Shown: positions 37,045 through 44,458 of the stretch, piece after piece
How positions within the stretch are numbered: position 1 is the first letter of the stretch
Layout: every line of letters starts with the position of its first letter
Made by a program: the position numbers and the translations under genes
Assembly (NCBI RefSeq): GCF_019400985.1
Contig: NZ_WTFF01000004.1
Location: 1 to 64,000, forward strand
Reading direction: 5' to 3'
DNA from: Streptomyces bambusae
Lineage (GTDB): Bacteria; Actinomycetota; Actinomycetes; Streptomycetales; Streptomycetaceae
Length of the DNA stretch: 64,000 nt
The notes under the pieces: model-generated
Database searches by the model: none
The model's input: only the letters and a program-made list of their open reading frames with translations
What the model was told of the DNA's origin: nothing

Positions 37045-37197
37045 ATGTCAGGCACGCATATGGAGCGCGGCGTCGAGGCCGCGTACGAGGACGGCATCCT
37101 CACGGTCCGCGTACCGATGGAGACCGAACCCCCCGCAGGCCGCCGCAGCATCCCCGTCACGCGCCGCCGGACCCCGGAGACGGGGGAGCGGTCATGA
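37045..37197 (+). CDS. 50-residue Hsp20/alpha-crystallin C-terminal fragment
   Basis: The peptide ERGVEAAYEDGILTVRVPM matches the end of the Hsp20 alpha-crystallin domain (the usual form is RVEASYRDGVLTVRVP), but the preceding hundred or so residues are absent; upstream sequence in this frame does not resemble Hsp20. GGAG lies 7 nt before the ATG, and the TGA overlaps the flavodoxin ATG (ATGA). HspX/Acr is the hallmark of the DosR regulon, so this is probably what remains of an Hsp20 gene, kept perhaps because it couples translation of the flavodoxin. Confidence 0.6.
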   Translation: MSGTHMERGVEAAYEDGILTVRVPMETEPPAGRRSIPVTRRRTPETGERS

Positions 37198-37697
37198 CCG
37201 CCAAGCGGGTGCTGGTCGCCTACGGCAGCAAGCACGGCGCGACGGCCGGGATCGCGGCGGAGATCGGCAAGACCCTCCGCGAGGACGGGCTCGACGCTGT
37301 CGTGCTGCCCGCCGACGACGTCGACGACGTACGCGGTTTTGACGCCGTCGTCCTCGGCGGGTCCCTCTACGCCGGCCGCTGGAGCGCCAAGGCCCTGCAC
37401 TGCGCGGAACGCAACGAGCACTATCTCAGGCACCGGCCCGTCTGGCTGTTCAGCAGCGGCCCGGTCGACAGCTCCGCGGAGCAGCACGAGATCCCGCCGG
37501 TGCCGGCCGTGGCCCGGCAGATGGAACGGCTGGGGGCCCGCGAGCACATCACCTTCGGCGGCAGCCTCACCGAGAGCACACCGGGACTCATCGCCAAGGC
37601 ACTGGTCCGCCACGGCAAGGGCGGCGACTTCCGCAACCCGGAGCGGATCCACACCTGGGCCCACCACATCAGCAGCGAACTCGCGGCGGCTGCCTGA
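37194..37697 (+). CDS. Flavodoxin-domain protein (HemG-like), second copy
   Basis: A 167-residue paralogue of the protein at 23659-24159 that shares most residues, including AKRVLVAYGSKHGATAGIA, VLPADDVDDVRGFDAVVLGGSLYAG and TWAHHISSEL. It is expected to bind FMN and pass electrons, or to act in heme synthesis. It is coupled to the Hsp20-like stub by ATGA. Two copies 13 kb apart in one island suggest internal duplication. Confidence 0.9.
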   Translation: MTAKRVLVAYGSKHGATAGIAAEIGKTLREDGLDAVVLPADDVDDVRGFDAVVLGGSLYAGRWSAKALHCAERNEHYLRHRPVWLFSSGPVDSSAEQHEIPPVPAVARQMERLGAREHITFGGSLTESTPGLIAKALVRHGKGGDFRNPERIHTWAHHISSELAAAA

Positions 37698-37726
37698 GCG
37701 GCGCGGTACCGCGGAGCGCGAGGGCT

Positions 37727-37771
37727 CATACGTGCGGGGGCCATACGTGCGGGGGCCATGCGCGCGGGCTC
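37727..37771. repeat. Three 15-bp repeats abutting a CBS gene stop
   Basis: CATACGTGCGGGGGC twice (37727-37741, 37742-37756) and a diverged third copy (37757-37771) that runs into the TGA of the following leftward CBS gene. The array sits between convergent genes. Confidence 0.8.
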
Positions 37772-38222
37772 AGGCGCGGGGGCCGATCTCGTCACGGGGT
37801 CCGGGAGGCTCCTCCAGGACGCTCCAGGCGATCGGGCCCAGCAGGTCCGCCACCCGCCGGAAGACGTCCATCAGGAGGTCGTCCACCGTCAGCATGCCCA
37901 CGACACGCGGTCCGTCGAGGACCGGAAGACGCCGGACGGCGCTGCCGCGGAAGATCCGGTACGCGGCGTGGATGTCGTCGGCCACGTCGATGGTGACGGC
38001 CGGGGAGGTCATGACCTCCCGTACCGGATCGTCGGGGTCGAGGCCCGCGGCCACTGCGCGTACCGTGATGTCGCGGTCGGTGACGACGCCGCACAGGGCT
38101 TCGCCCTCCGTCACGACGAGGCAGCCGACTCCGTACACGTCCATCTGCCGGGCCGCCTCACCGATGGTCGTCGAGGAGGTGACGGACACTGCGGGCACGG
38201 ACATGGATGCGGACACGTTCAT
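37770..38222 (-). CDS. CBS-pair protein without BON domain
   Basis: A 150-residue stand-alone CBS pair: VSASMSVPAVSVTSSTTIGEAARQM to ALCGVVTDRDITVRAVAAG, then REVMTSPAVTIDVADDIHAAYRIF to VVGMLTVDDLLMDVF. The GVVTDRD loop is the usual adenosine-contacting element. It resembles mycobacterial hypoxic response protein 1 (Hrp1, Rv2626c), a DosR-regulon CBS protein of similar size. AAGGAG precedes the ATG by 7 nt. It is divergent from a hypothetical gene, with palindromes between. Confidence 0.9.
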   Translation of the reverse strand: MNVSASMSVPAVSVTSSTTIGEAARQMDVYGVGCLVVTEGEALCGVVTDRDITVRAVAAGLDPDDPVREVMTSPAVTIDVADDIHAAYRIFRGSAVRRLPVLDGPRVVGMLTVDDLLMDVFRRVADLLGPIAWSVLEEPPGPRDEIGPRA

Positions 38223-38285
38223 GGTCCAGCTCCTTCCCACCGGCTCCGTGATGTTCACCGTAGGCCCGGACACCGGACCGGGCGA

Positions 38286-38322
38286 GGGCCGGGCGGACCC
38301 CCGTGGAGGTACCGCACGGCCC
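38286..38322. promoter_or_regulatory. Two island palindromes between the CBS-pair gene and a hypothetical gene
   Basis: GGGCCGGGCGGACC at 38286-38299 is exact; GTACCGCACGGCCC at 38309-38322 has one mismatch. They lie in the 177-bp divergent gap. Confidence 0.65.
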
Positions 38323-38399
38323 CTGGGCGGCACCGCGCCTGGCCTGCGAGAATGGCAGGCAGACAGCGACCACCACTCCTGTTGCCGAGGTGATCTCAC

Positions 38400-38714
38400 A
38401 TGGCATCCACAACCTGGACCACCACCGGGGTGTTCACGGGCCCCGGCGGGGTGCTCACCGGCGAAGCCGGCACCCTCACCGGGGAACTGACGGTGCGCAC
38501 CACGTGGGAGCAGGAGCAGGCACACGTCGCCGTACAGTACGTCGGCGCGTCCGAGTGGTACACCCTGGCCGGCAGCCCCGTGTCCTGCCCGTCTCCCGAA
38601 GCCGGCCGCTCGGTGCACCAGAGCGCGGTGGACGCGGTGCGCACCGGCGGGTCGGCTCCCTTCGCCCCCTGGCCGATCACCTCGGCGGTTCCCCGGGGCA
38701 CGACCACCGCGTAG
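38400..38714 (+). CDS. Hypothetical 104-residue protein
   Basis: I do not recognise a family. The protein begins ASTTWTTTGVFTGPGGVLTGEAGTLTGELTVRTTWEQEQAHVAVQYVGASEWYTLAG, rich in Thr, Gly and beta-type alternation, and then has a helix-like SVHQSAVDAVRTGG. It could be a small beta-grasp or DUF1876-like fold, but this is only a guess. GAGGTG lies 7 nt before the ATG. It shares a divergent promoter region with the CBS-pair gene and ends inside a 30-bp palindrome that also encodes the end of the next gene. Confidence 0.7.
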   Translation: MASTTWTTTGVFTGPGGVLTGEAGTLTGELTVRTTWEQEQAHVAVQYVGASEWYTLAGSPVSCPSPEAGRSVHQSAVDAVRTGGSAPFAPWPITSAVPRGTTTA

Positions 38715-38730
38715 GCCTACGCGGTGGTCG
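38701..38730. terminator. 30-bp perfect palindrome holding the stop codons of two convergent genes
   Basis: The sequence from CGACCACCGCGTAGG at 38701 reads identically on both strands with no loop. Each strand contributes ACC ACC GCG TAG as the last codons of its gene, so both proteins end in Thr-Thr-Ala. A strong bidirectional terminator is likely. Confidence 0.88.
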
Positions 38731-39361
38731 GGACGGCCCCGTCGAGTTCCATCCGGACGTCGACGACCCCCTCGACCGCGCGGATGGCGCGCGCCAGGAG
38801 GGGAACCACGGCGCGGTCGTGCAGCGGTCCCCGGAGGGTGACGACACCGTCCTGGACGGAGAAGTCCAGGGACATGCCCGGCGTGAGTTCGTACAGCACG
38901 GCTTGGCGGATCTCCTCCGCCAGCTCCTCGTCCGGCCGCAGGAACACCTTCAGCAGGTCACTGCGACTGACGACGCCTTCCAGCATGCCGACGTCGTTCA
39001 CCACCGGCAGGCGCTTGACGTGCTTGCGGGCCATGATGCGGGCCGCCTCGGCAATGGTGGCGCCCGGGTGGACGGTGACCGCCGGGCTCGACATCAGGTC
39101 CTCGGCGAGCACGCCGCCGGCCTTGGAAGCCTCCTCCAGCTGTTCCGGCAGGCGGGGCTCCTCGCGGCGGAACTCCTCCTTGGGCAGCAGGTCGGCCTCG
39201 GAGACGACGCCGACGACGCGGCCCTCACCCTCCAGGACGGGGACCGCGCTCACCTTCCATTCATGCATCAGTTCGACGATCTCCTTGTACGACGCCTCAC
39301 GGCCGATGGCGATGGCGGTGTGCGTCATGACGTCACTGACGGTGTAGCGGGATACGGGCAT
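38717..39361 (-). CDS. CBS-pair/BON domain protein
   Basis: A 214-residue close paralogue of the protein at 17451-18104, sharing SDVMTHTAIAIG, VVGVVSEADLLPKEEF, AEDLMSSPAVTVHPGATI, RIMARKHVKRLPVV and VSRSDLLKVFLRPDEEL, with a BON domain at the end (LDFSVQDGVVTLRGPLHDRAV). AGGAG lies 6 nt before the ATG. The near-identical pairs at the two ends of the island suggest duplication. The 322-bp upstream gap carries a cluster of palindromes. Confidence 0.92.
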   Translation of the reverse strand: MPVSRYTVSDVMTHTAIAIGREASYKEIVELMHEWKVSAVPVLEGEGRVVGVVSEADLLPKEEFRREEPRLPEQLEEASKAGGVLAEDLMSSPAVTVHPGATIAEAARIMARKHVKRLPVVNDVGMLEGVVSRSDLLKVFLRPDEELAEEIRQAVLYELTPGMSLDFSVQDGVVTLRGPLHDRAVVPLLARAIRAVEGVVDVRMELDGAVPTTA

Positions 39362-39490
39362 GACCGGCTCCTTCGCCGTATTCGGTCGTGGACCTGCCGC
39401 CGCTCCGGTGTGGTCGCAGCTCGGGTCGACCCCCTTCTTCCAGTCGAACCCTTCTCTTCCATCTGAGCACCCGAGCGGGTGCCTGCGCAG

Positions 39491-39575
39491 GGCCCTGTGG
39501 GCCAGCGCAGAGGGCCCGAGTGGCCCGGGGCGGCAGACAGGGACCGCCTGGCCCCGGAAGGGGCCGTTCGGCCCC
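39491..39575. promoter_or_regulatory. Cluster of island palindromes upstream of CBS and SHOCT genes
   Basis: Sites: GGCCCGAGTGGCCC at 39514-39527 and GGACCGCCTGGCCC at 39541-39554 (one mismatch each), and GGGCCGTTCGGCCC at 39561-39574 (exact, extended to 16 symmetric bases at 39560-39575). A weaker one, GGGCCCTGTGGGCC, is at 39491-39504. Centres of the first two are 27 bp apart and of the next pair 20 bp. Elsewhere in the 322-bp gap I see nothing definite. Confidence 0.7.
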
Positions 39576-39683
39576 GCTCGTGCCTCTGCCCGCGGTGTCA
39601 CGATGGCAGCAGCGAACGAAGCGAGCGGTGCAGGACGGGTTCCTTCCGCGGCTTCCCCGACGCGACCAGGCAGGTGAGCGGCC

Positions 39684-39950
39684 ATGATGTTCTGGTACGA
39701 CCACAATCTCGGCGGGTGGGGCTGGTTCGCGATGTCGGTCAGCATGATCCTCTTCTGGGCCTTGATCATCACCGTGGCGGTGCTGCTCTTCCGCACCGTG
39801 AACCGGCCGCCCCACGAGCACACCCACACCCCCGCCGCCCCGACTCCCGAGCAGGTCCTCGCGCACCGCCTGGCCCGCGGAGAGATCGACGAGGACGAGT
39901 ATCAGCGCCGCCTGGCAGCCCTACGGACGGGGCCTCCCGGAACGCCGTGA
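39684..39950 (+). CDS. Small membrane protein with SHOCT domain
   Basis: An 88-residue protein with one membrane helix (FAMSVSMILFWALIITVAVLLF) and a C-terminal SHOCT motif (EQVLAHRLARGEIDEDEYQRRLAAL), a short bilobed element common in bacterial membrane proteins. The Trp/Tyr-rich N-terminus MMFWYDHNLGGWGWF is outside. Role unknown. It probably ends the stress island; its promoter region holds the palindrome cluster. Confidence 0.88.
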   Translation: MMFWYDHNLGGWGWFAMSVSMILFWALIITVAVLLFRTVNRPPHEHTHTPAAPTPEQVLAHRLARGEIDEDEYQRRLAALRTGPPGTP

Positions 39951-39957
39951 CACGTGT

Positions 39958-40530
39958 TCACCGGGGGACCGGGCGCAGGCCACCGAGGGTGACCTCGACG
40001 AGGCGGCGGGTGGCCGCCTCGGAGGTCAGGGCGCCGGCGGCGGTCAGCGCGTGGAGGCAGTACTGGGCGAGTTCGGCGGGCGGTACGTCGGCGCGCAGGC
40101 CTCCTTCTGCTGCGCCTTCGGCGATGAGGGCCTGCACCATGCCGGCGAGGTGGCGCTCGGCGTGGGTGACGTGTTCGCCCTGGTGCAGGAGGGTGGCGAG
40201 TTCGCCGCCGTGGCGCTGGCGGGCGATGGCCGCGTACGTCTGAAGTACGGCCTCGAGCCGTTCGGCCGGGGTTCCGCTCCGGTCGCGGACTTCGGCCAGC
40301 TGGTGCAGATGGTCCGTCACCTGGCGTTCGTGCCAGGCCAGGAGGACGGCCTCGGCGTCGGAGAAGTACTTGTAGAGGGTGGCGCGGCCGATGCCGGTCT
40401 GCTCGGCGACCTTCGACATGGTCACGGCCCGCAGGCCGCCGGCCTCCACCAGCTTCGCGGCGGTGTCCAGGATGGCTTCGCGTACCGCGTGGCGGTGCGC
40501 GTCGATGGTCTCGTTCCACAGCTTCGGCAC
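39958..40530 (-). CDS. TetR family regulator
   Basis: A 190-residue TetR protein. The HTH spans HAVREAILDTAAKLVEAGGLRAVTMSKVAEQTGIGRATLYKYFSDAEAVLLAW; the C-terminal part resembles the TetR_C_33-type ligand domain. GTG start at 40530. It is divergent from a 49-codon membrane gene and a DUF2269 gene, with a strong palindrome between. It presumably represses that pair and itself; the inducer is unknown. Confidence 0.9.
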   Translation of the reverse strand: MPKLWNETIDAHRHAVREAILDTAAKLVEAGGLRAVTMSKVAEQTGIGRATLYKYFSDAEAVLLAWHERQVTDHLHQLAEVRDRSGTPAERLEAVLQTYAAIARQRHGGELATLLHQGEHVTHAERHLAGMVQALIAEGAAEGGLRADVPPAELAQYCLHALTAAGALTSEAATRRLVEVTLGGLRPVPR

Positions 40531-40576
40531 CCGTCAAGCATACGGACGTCTCCAGGGGATACACTCTGTTCATGAG

Positions 40577-40593
40577 CGAGACACAGTGTCTCG
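40577..40593. promoter_or_regulatory. TetR operator candidate CGAGACAC-A-GTGTCTCG
   Basis: A perfect 8-1-8 inverted repeat in the 124-bp gap between the tetR gene and the small membrane gene, beside TACACT and TTCATG, which could belong to promoters. Its symmetry and place make it the best operator for the TetR protein at 39958-40530. Confidence 0.65.
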
Positions 40594-40654
40594 CAAAGTG
40601 TGCAAAGTGCCTGCGGGGCCGCCCTTGGCCCGCGCAACCTTGAGGGAGGACGCC

Positions 40655-40804
40655 ATGGACGGTTCGCCGACCCGTTCCGGGCCGCACGACGACGACGGTG
40701 CGCCGCGCTGGGTGAAGGTGTCAGCGGCGGTCGCGGTCGTCCTGGTGGCCGTGTTCGTGATCGTGCACCTGGCCGGCGGCGGAATGGTGGGGCATACCCC
40801 GTGA
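40655..40804 (+). CDS. 49-residue single-helix membrane protein
   Basis: A short protein with a charged N-terminus, one membrane helix (WVKVSAAVAVVLVAVFVIVHLAGG) and a small tail. GGGAGGA precedes the ATG and the stop overlaps the next gene's GTG (GTGA). It is of the type often found before DUF2269 or cytochrome-like membrane proteins in Streptomyces; function unknown. Confidence 0.75.
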   Translation: MDGSPTRSGPHDDDGAPRWVKVSAAVAVVLVAVFVIVHLAGGGMVGHTP

Positions 40805-41340
40805 AGACGTTTCCGCCGAGGCTTCGCAAACTGACGCTGACGGCGCACGTCACCTCTTCCCTCGGCTGGCTGGGCGCCGTCGCCGCCTTCCTCGCCCTCG
40901 CGCTCGCCGGGCTCACCAGCGCCGAGTCGCAGACGGTGCGCGGAGCGTACGTCGCGATGGAACTGGTGGGCTGGTGGGTGATCGTGCCGTTCAGCGTCGC
41001 CTCGTTGGTGACCGGCGTGGTCCAGTCGCTCGGGACGGTCTACGGGCTGGTGCGCCATTACTGGGTGATCGCGAAGCTCCTGATCACGGTGGTCGCGACA
41101 CTGCTGCTCCTGGTGCACATGCAGCCGGTCGGGCACCTGGCCGATGCGGCCGCCCGGGCCGCGCTGGCGGCGGGGGAGCTGGAGGGCATGCGCGTGCAGC
41201 TGATCGCCGATGCGGCGGCGGCGCTGGCGGTGCTGCTCGTCGCCGCCGGGCTGTCGGTGTTCAAGCCGCGCGGGGTGACCCGGTACGGCCGCCGCAGACA
41301 GCGCGAGCAGGCCGCGACGGGACAGCGCATCGCGGTGTGA
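40801..41340 (+). CDS. DUF2269-like integral membrane protein
   Basis: A 179-residue membrane protein with four predicted helices (LTLTAHVTSSLGWLGAVAAFLALAL; GWWVIVPFSVASLVTGVVQSLG; YWVIAKLLITVVATLLLLVHM; LIADAAAALAVLLVAAGLSVF). Histidines near helix ends recall heme or copper ligands, but this is not proof. It is co-translated with the 49-residue protein and ends before a strong terminator hairpin. Confidence 0.8.
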   Translation: MKTFPPRLRKLTLTAHVTSSLGWLGAVAAFLALALAGLTSAESQTVRGAYVAMELVGWWVIVPFSVASLVTGVVQSLGTVYGLVRHYWVIAKLLITVVATLLLLVHMQPVGHLADAAARAALAAGELEGMRVQLIADAAAALAVLLVAAGLSVFKPRGVTRYGRRRQREQAATGQRIAV

Positions 41341-41366
41341 GGCCGTGCAGATCCGTGCACAGGGCG

Positions 41367-41397
41367 AAGGGGCCACCGGACGATCCGGTGGCCCCTT
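41367..41397. terminator. 14-bp hairpin between DUF2269-like and MFS genes
   Basis: AAGGGGCCACCGGA (41367-41380), a 3-nt loop, then the exact complement at 41384-41397. It serves two convergent genes; on the + strand the stem closes with CTT. Confidence 0.9.
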
Positions 41398-41521
41398 GCG
41401 TACGTGCGGCTCAGCCGGCCAGCCAGTCGGCTGAGCGGACTCAGCAAAGTCCGGTGCGGTACCGCGCCCCGTCAGGGGCGCGGGGAACTGCGCGACCAGC
41501 CCCCACCGGCCCGCGGTTTCA

Positions 41522-42976
41522 TCACCGCACTTCCAGCGGAGCGCTCAGGCGTTCCTTCTGCCCGGCGCTCTCCGCGGGGGAAGCCGCGGCGGCGGCCCTG
41601 GCCCCCTTCATCAGCAGGACGGTGAGCAGTGCGCCTGCCGCGGCGATGGCGGCCGCCGCGAGGAAGGCAGCGCTGAACCCGTCGGTCAGGGCGGGCAGGT
41701 CGCCGAGCCGGTCCGCTCCCTGGGACGCCGCCACGGCGGTCAGTGCGGCGAGGCCCAGGGCGGAGCCGACCTGGTAGGTGGTGTTGACGATGCCGGAGGC
41801 GAGGCCGGCCTGCTCGGGCGGTGCGGCGGCCATCGCCGACATCAGGGCGGGGATGTAGGCCAGGGACATACCGGTCGCCGCGACCAGCGAGGCCGGAAGG
41901 ACGTCCACCAGGAAGGTGCCGGTCGGCTCCACCGCCGACAGCCACACCAGCCCGGCGGCGAGCACCAGCAGGCCGCTCGCGATCAAGGGCTTCGCGCCGA
42001 ACCGGCCGAGCAGACGTCCCGTGAGCGTGGTCATGAACACCATCAGCAGGGCGGTCATCGGCAGCAGGGCCGCGCCGCTGGCGAAGGCTCCGTAGCCGAG
42101 GACCTGCTGGAGGTAGAGGTTGAGGAAGTACCACATCGGGATCCACGCGGCTCCCAGCAGCGCCATCGCGGCGTTGGAGATGCCCAGGCCGGGGGTGCGC
42201 CAGATGCTCAGCGGCATCAGGGGTGCCTTCGACGACTTCTGGACCGCGAGGAAGAGCGCCAGGAGGACGGCCGCGCCGCTCAGCTCCAGCAGGGTCTGCG
42301 TGCTGCCCCACCCGGTCTCGGGGGCCCGGACGACGGCGAAGACCGCGAGGGCCAGGCCGGCGGTGACGGCGGCGGCGCCCAGGACGTCGATCGCGCCCCG
42401 GCGGCGGCCGACGGCGGGAAGGAGGCCGGTCGCGGCGAGGGTGGCGAGGCCGATCGGGACGTAGATGATGAAGATCCACGGCCAGGACGCCCACTGCGTG
42501 AACACGCCGCCCAGGAACACGCCCGCCGTGCCACCGGCCGGTGCGGCCGCTCCGTAGAGGGCGAGGGCCGTGCCGAGTTCCCTCGGGTCGTGCCCGAACA
42601 GCATCATCAGCAACGTCATCGACGCGGGCGCGATCAGCGCGCCGCCGGCGCCCTGCACGGCCCTGCCGACGATCTCGACCGTCGCGCTGCCGGCCGCGGC
42701 CGCGACCACGGAGCCCGCGGTCAGCACCACCCAGCCGGCGGCGAAGACGCGCCGGGCGCCGAGGAGGTCGGACAGCCGGCCGCCGAGGAGGAGCAGGCCT
42801 CCGAAGGCGATGACGTAAGCGTTGAACACCCATTGCAGCCCGCCCTGGGAGAAGCCCAGGTCCTCCTGCATCTGCGGAAGGGCGACGCCGATGATCGACG
42901 TATCCATGATCACCATGAACTGCGCCGCGGCCAGCACGCCCAGCGCCCACCAGCGCCGGGGATTGACGGTTCCCAC
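41522..42976 (-). CDS. MFS drug/efflux transporter (DHA2, EmrB/QacA type)
   Basis: A 484-residue, 14-helix major facilitator. Motif A-like GGRLSDLLGARRVF, MDTSIIGVALPQMQEDLG at the first helix and motif C-like region (GAAAPAGGTAGVFLGGVF) are typical of DHA2 proton-driven exporters. I prefer GTG at 42976 because GGAGG lies 8 nt before it; ATG at 42991 lacks a ribosome site. Two CsoR-type boxes lie just upstream, so it is probably induced by copper. The exported substrate, possibly a copper chelate or a drug, is unknown. Confidence 0.9.
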   Translation of the reverse strand: MGTVNPRRWWALGVLAAAQFMVIMDTSIIGVALPQMQEDLGFSQGGLQWVFNAYVIAFGGLLLLGGRLSDLLGARRVFAAGWVVLTAGSVVAAAAGSATVEIVGRAVQGAGGALIAPASMTLLMMLFGHDPRELGTALALYGAAAPAGGTAGVFLGGVFTQWASWPWIFIIYVPIGLATLAATGLLPAVGRRRGAIDVLGAAAVTAGLALAVFAVVRAPETGWGSTQTLLELSGAAVLLALFLAVQKSSKAPLMPLSIWRTPGLGISNAAMALLGAAWIPMWYFLNLYLQQVLGYGAFASGAALLPMTALLMVFMTTLTGRLLGRFGAKPLIASGLLVLAAGLVWLSAVEPTGTFLVDVLPASLVAATGMSLAYIPALMSAMAAAPPEQAGLASGIVNTTYQVGSALGLAALTAVAASQGADRLGDLPALTDGFSAAFLAAAAIAAAGALLTVLLMKGARAAAAASPAESAGQKERLSAPLEVR

Positions 42977-43003
42977 TGCTCTGCCCTCCATTACGGGATG
43001 AAT

Positions 43004-43058
43004 ATACCCCCCAGGGGTACCTCTCGAATGGCCCTAACCATATACCCATGGGGGGTAT
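43004..43058. promoter_or_regulatory. Two CsoR-type boxes upstream of the MFS exporter
   Basis: ATACCCCCCAGGGGTAC at 43004-43020 and ATACCCATGGGGGGTAT at 43042-43058, both 17 bp with the AT/C-run/G-run/AT layout of copper-responsive CsoR operators. Centres are 38 bp apart. Three similar boxes precede copZ. Confidence 0.78.
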
Positions 43059-43117
43059 TCCGCTCGGCCTCGTAGGCGCCGGCCCCCTCGATCCCGACGG
43101 CCGCAACGGCTCACGGC

Positions 43118-43140
43118 GTGGTAGGTTATAGGTCTACCAC
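43118..43140. promoter_or_regulatory. Inverted repeat GTGGTAG-N9-CTACCAC before SnoaL-like gene
   Basis: Seven-base perfect arms with a 9-bp AT-rich spacer end 16 nt before the GTG of the SnoaL-like gene. The downstream tetR in the same unit is the likely binder, giving autoregulation. TAGGTTATAGG could contain a -10. Confidence 0.6.
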
Positions 43141-43156
43141 TAACGTAGGAGTGAAA

Positions 43157-43630
43157 GTGACAGTCAAGGAAGACACCGCCGCCCGCCGCGCCGCTGCCCA
43201 GCACGCCCTGGCCGAGCACCTGCGCCTCACTGCCGCAGGACGCACCGACGAGTGGGTGGAGCTGTTCGCCCCGGACGCGGTGCTCGAGTTCCCGTACGCG
43301 CCGGCCGGCGTGCCGAAGCGAGTGGTGGGGCGTGACGCACTGGTCGCGCACATGACGCACTTCCCCGAGAACTTCGACGTGGAATTCGTCGACCTGGTGT
43401 TCCACGACACGGTCGACCCGAGTCTCGTGATCGCCGAGTTCCGCTCGAAGGGCACTGCGGTGCCGACCGGCAAGCCGTACGAGCAGACCTGCATCTCCGT
43501 CGTCCGGACCGATGACAACGCGCGCATCACTCACTACCTGGACTACTGGAACCCGCTGGTGGCGATCGAGGCACTCACGCCCGAGGACGTGCCGTCCGAC
43601 GCCGACCGTGGCGTGACTTTTGGAAGCTGA
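43157..43630 (+). CDS. SnoaL-like (NTF2 fold) protein
   Basis: A 157-residue protein of the SnoaL/ketosteroid-isomerase-like fold. The helix HALAEHLRLTAAGRTDEWVELFAPDAVLEFPYAP opens the cone and VRTDDNARITHYLDYWNPL closes it. Members are isomerases, cyclases or hydrolases of small hydrophobic compounds; no substrate can be assigned. GTG at 43157 has AGGAG 5 nt upstream. It is followed by a tetR gene 25 nt later on the same strand. Confidence 0.85.
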   Translation: MTVKEDTAARRAAAQHALAEHLRLTAAGRTDEWVELFAPDAVLEFPYAPAGVPKRVVGRDALVAHMTHFPENFDVEFVDLVFHDTVDPSLVIAEFRSKGTAVPTGKPYEQTCISVVRTDDNARITHYLDYWNPLVAIEALTPEDVPSDADRGVTFGS

Positions 43631-43655
43631 GGGCGGACATGTTTGACTGATACAC

Positions 43656-44204
43656 ATGCCTGCCCCCGGTACCAGCACGAAGAGCGACGAACGACGTCGG
43701 ACCATCGTGGCCGCCGCGATCGGTTGCTTCGCGCAAAAGGGCTTCTACGGGACGACGACGCATGAGATCGCAGACTGGGTCGGCATCTCTCAGCCGTATC
43801 TCTATCGCCTGTACCCGAACAAGGAAGCCCTGTTCGCGGCAGTGGTCGACCACGTATCCGTCGTCATGACCGAAACGCTGGTCGCCCACTCGCCCGCGCC
43901 GGGTGGGGCCGGGCCGGCGCCCGAGGTGGCGTTGGACGCGGCCCGCGGCGCCTACGCCGCGCTCGTCGCGGACCCGAACATCCTGCGTTTCCTCATGCAC
44001 GCGAACTGTGCCGCCGGCGAGCCGCTGGTGGCACAGGCCGTGCGCCGCTGCTACGCCAAGCAGGTCGACACCGTCCGGCAGCTGCTGGGCGACGACGACG
44101 CCGTACGGCGCTGGTTCGGCGCCGGGATGCTCGACAACGTGGCCGCCGTGCTGGGCCTGGCCGACATCGACGAGCCGTGGGCGCACGTCCTCACCGCTCG
44201 ATGA
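43656..44204 (+). CDS. TetR family regulator
   Basis: A 182-residue TetR protein with the HTH in RRRTIVAAAIGCFAQKGFYGTTTHEIADWVGISQPYLYRLYPNKEALFAAVV. It lies directly after the SnoaL-like gene and probably controls their common promoter through the inverted repeat at 43118-43140. Its last 14 nt overlap a small antisense ORF. Confidence 0.9.
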   Translation: MPAPGTSTKSDERRRTIVAAAIGCFAQKGFYGTTTHEIADWVGISQPYLYRLYPNKEALFAAVVDHVSVVMTETLVAHSPAPGGAGPAPEVALDAARGAYAALVADPNILRFLMHANCAAGEPLVAQAVRRCYAKQVDTVRQLLGDDDAVRRWFGAGMLDNVAAVLGLADIDEPWAHVLTAR

Positions 44205-44397
44205 CCCGACACCGGCAGTTCGGCGACGACGGCCCCGAGCCTTCCTCGTAGGCCACCTCGGCCGGCCGGTTCAGGACCCGCCCGGCGATCACGAGCGTCT
44301 CCCGCTCGGCCTGGACCTCCTGCAGCTGCATGGCCAACTCCGGGGCAAGCGCGTCCAGTTCACTCCGGCGAACCGTGATCCGCTCCAGCTCCCGCAT
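44191..44397 (-). CDS. 68-residue coiled-coil hypothetical protein, possible remnant
   Basis: The peptide MRELERITVRRSELDALAPELAMQLQEVQAERETLVIAGRVL is a regular coiled-coil of the type seen in small Streptomyces proteins often found beside IS transposase genes; the tail is unrelated. No transposase is present. Its 3' end overlaps the tetR gene tail. A ribosome site is weak. It may be a decayed mobile-element passenger. Confidence 0.4.
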   Translation of the reverse strand: MRELERITVRRSELDALAPELAMQLQEVQAERETLVIAGRVLNRPAEVAYEEGSGPSSPNCRCRVIER

Positions 44398-44458
44398 CCC
44401 CACGCCACCCTGCCGGGCGAGCCAGGCCCTCAGGCGATGCCATGGCCAATCCTCACTG

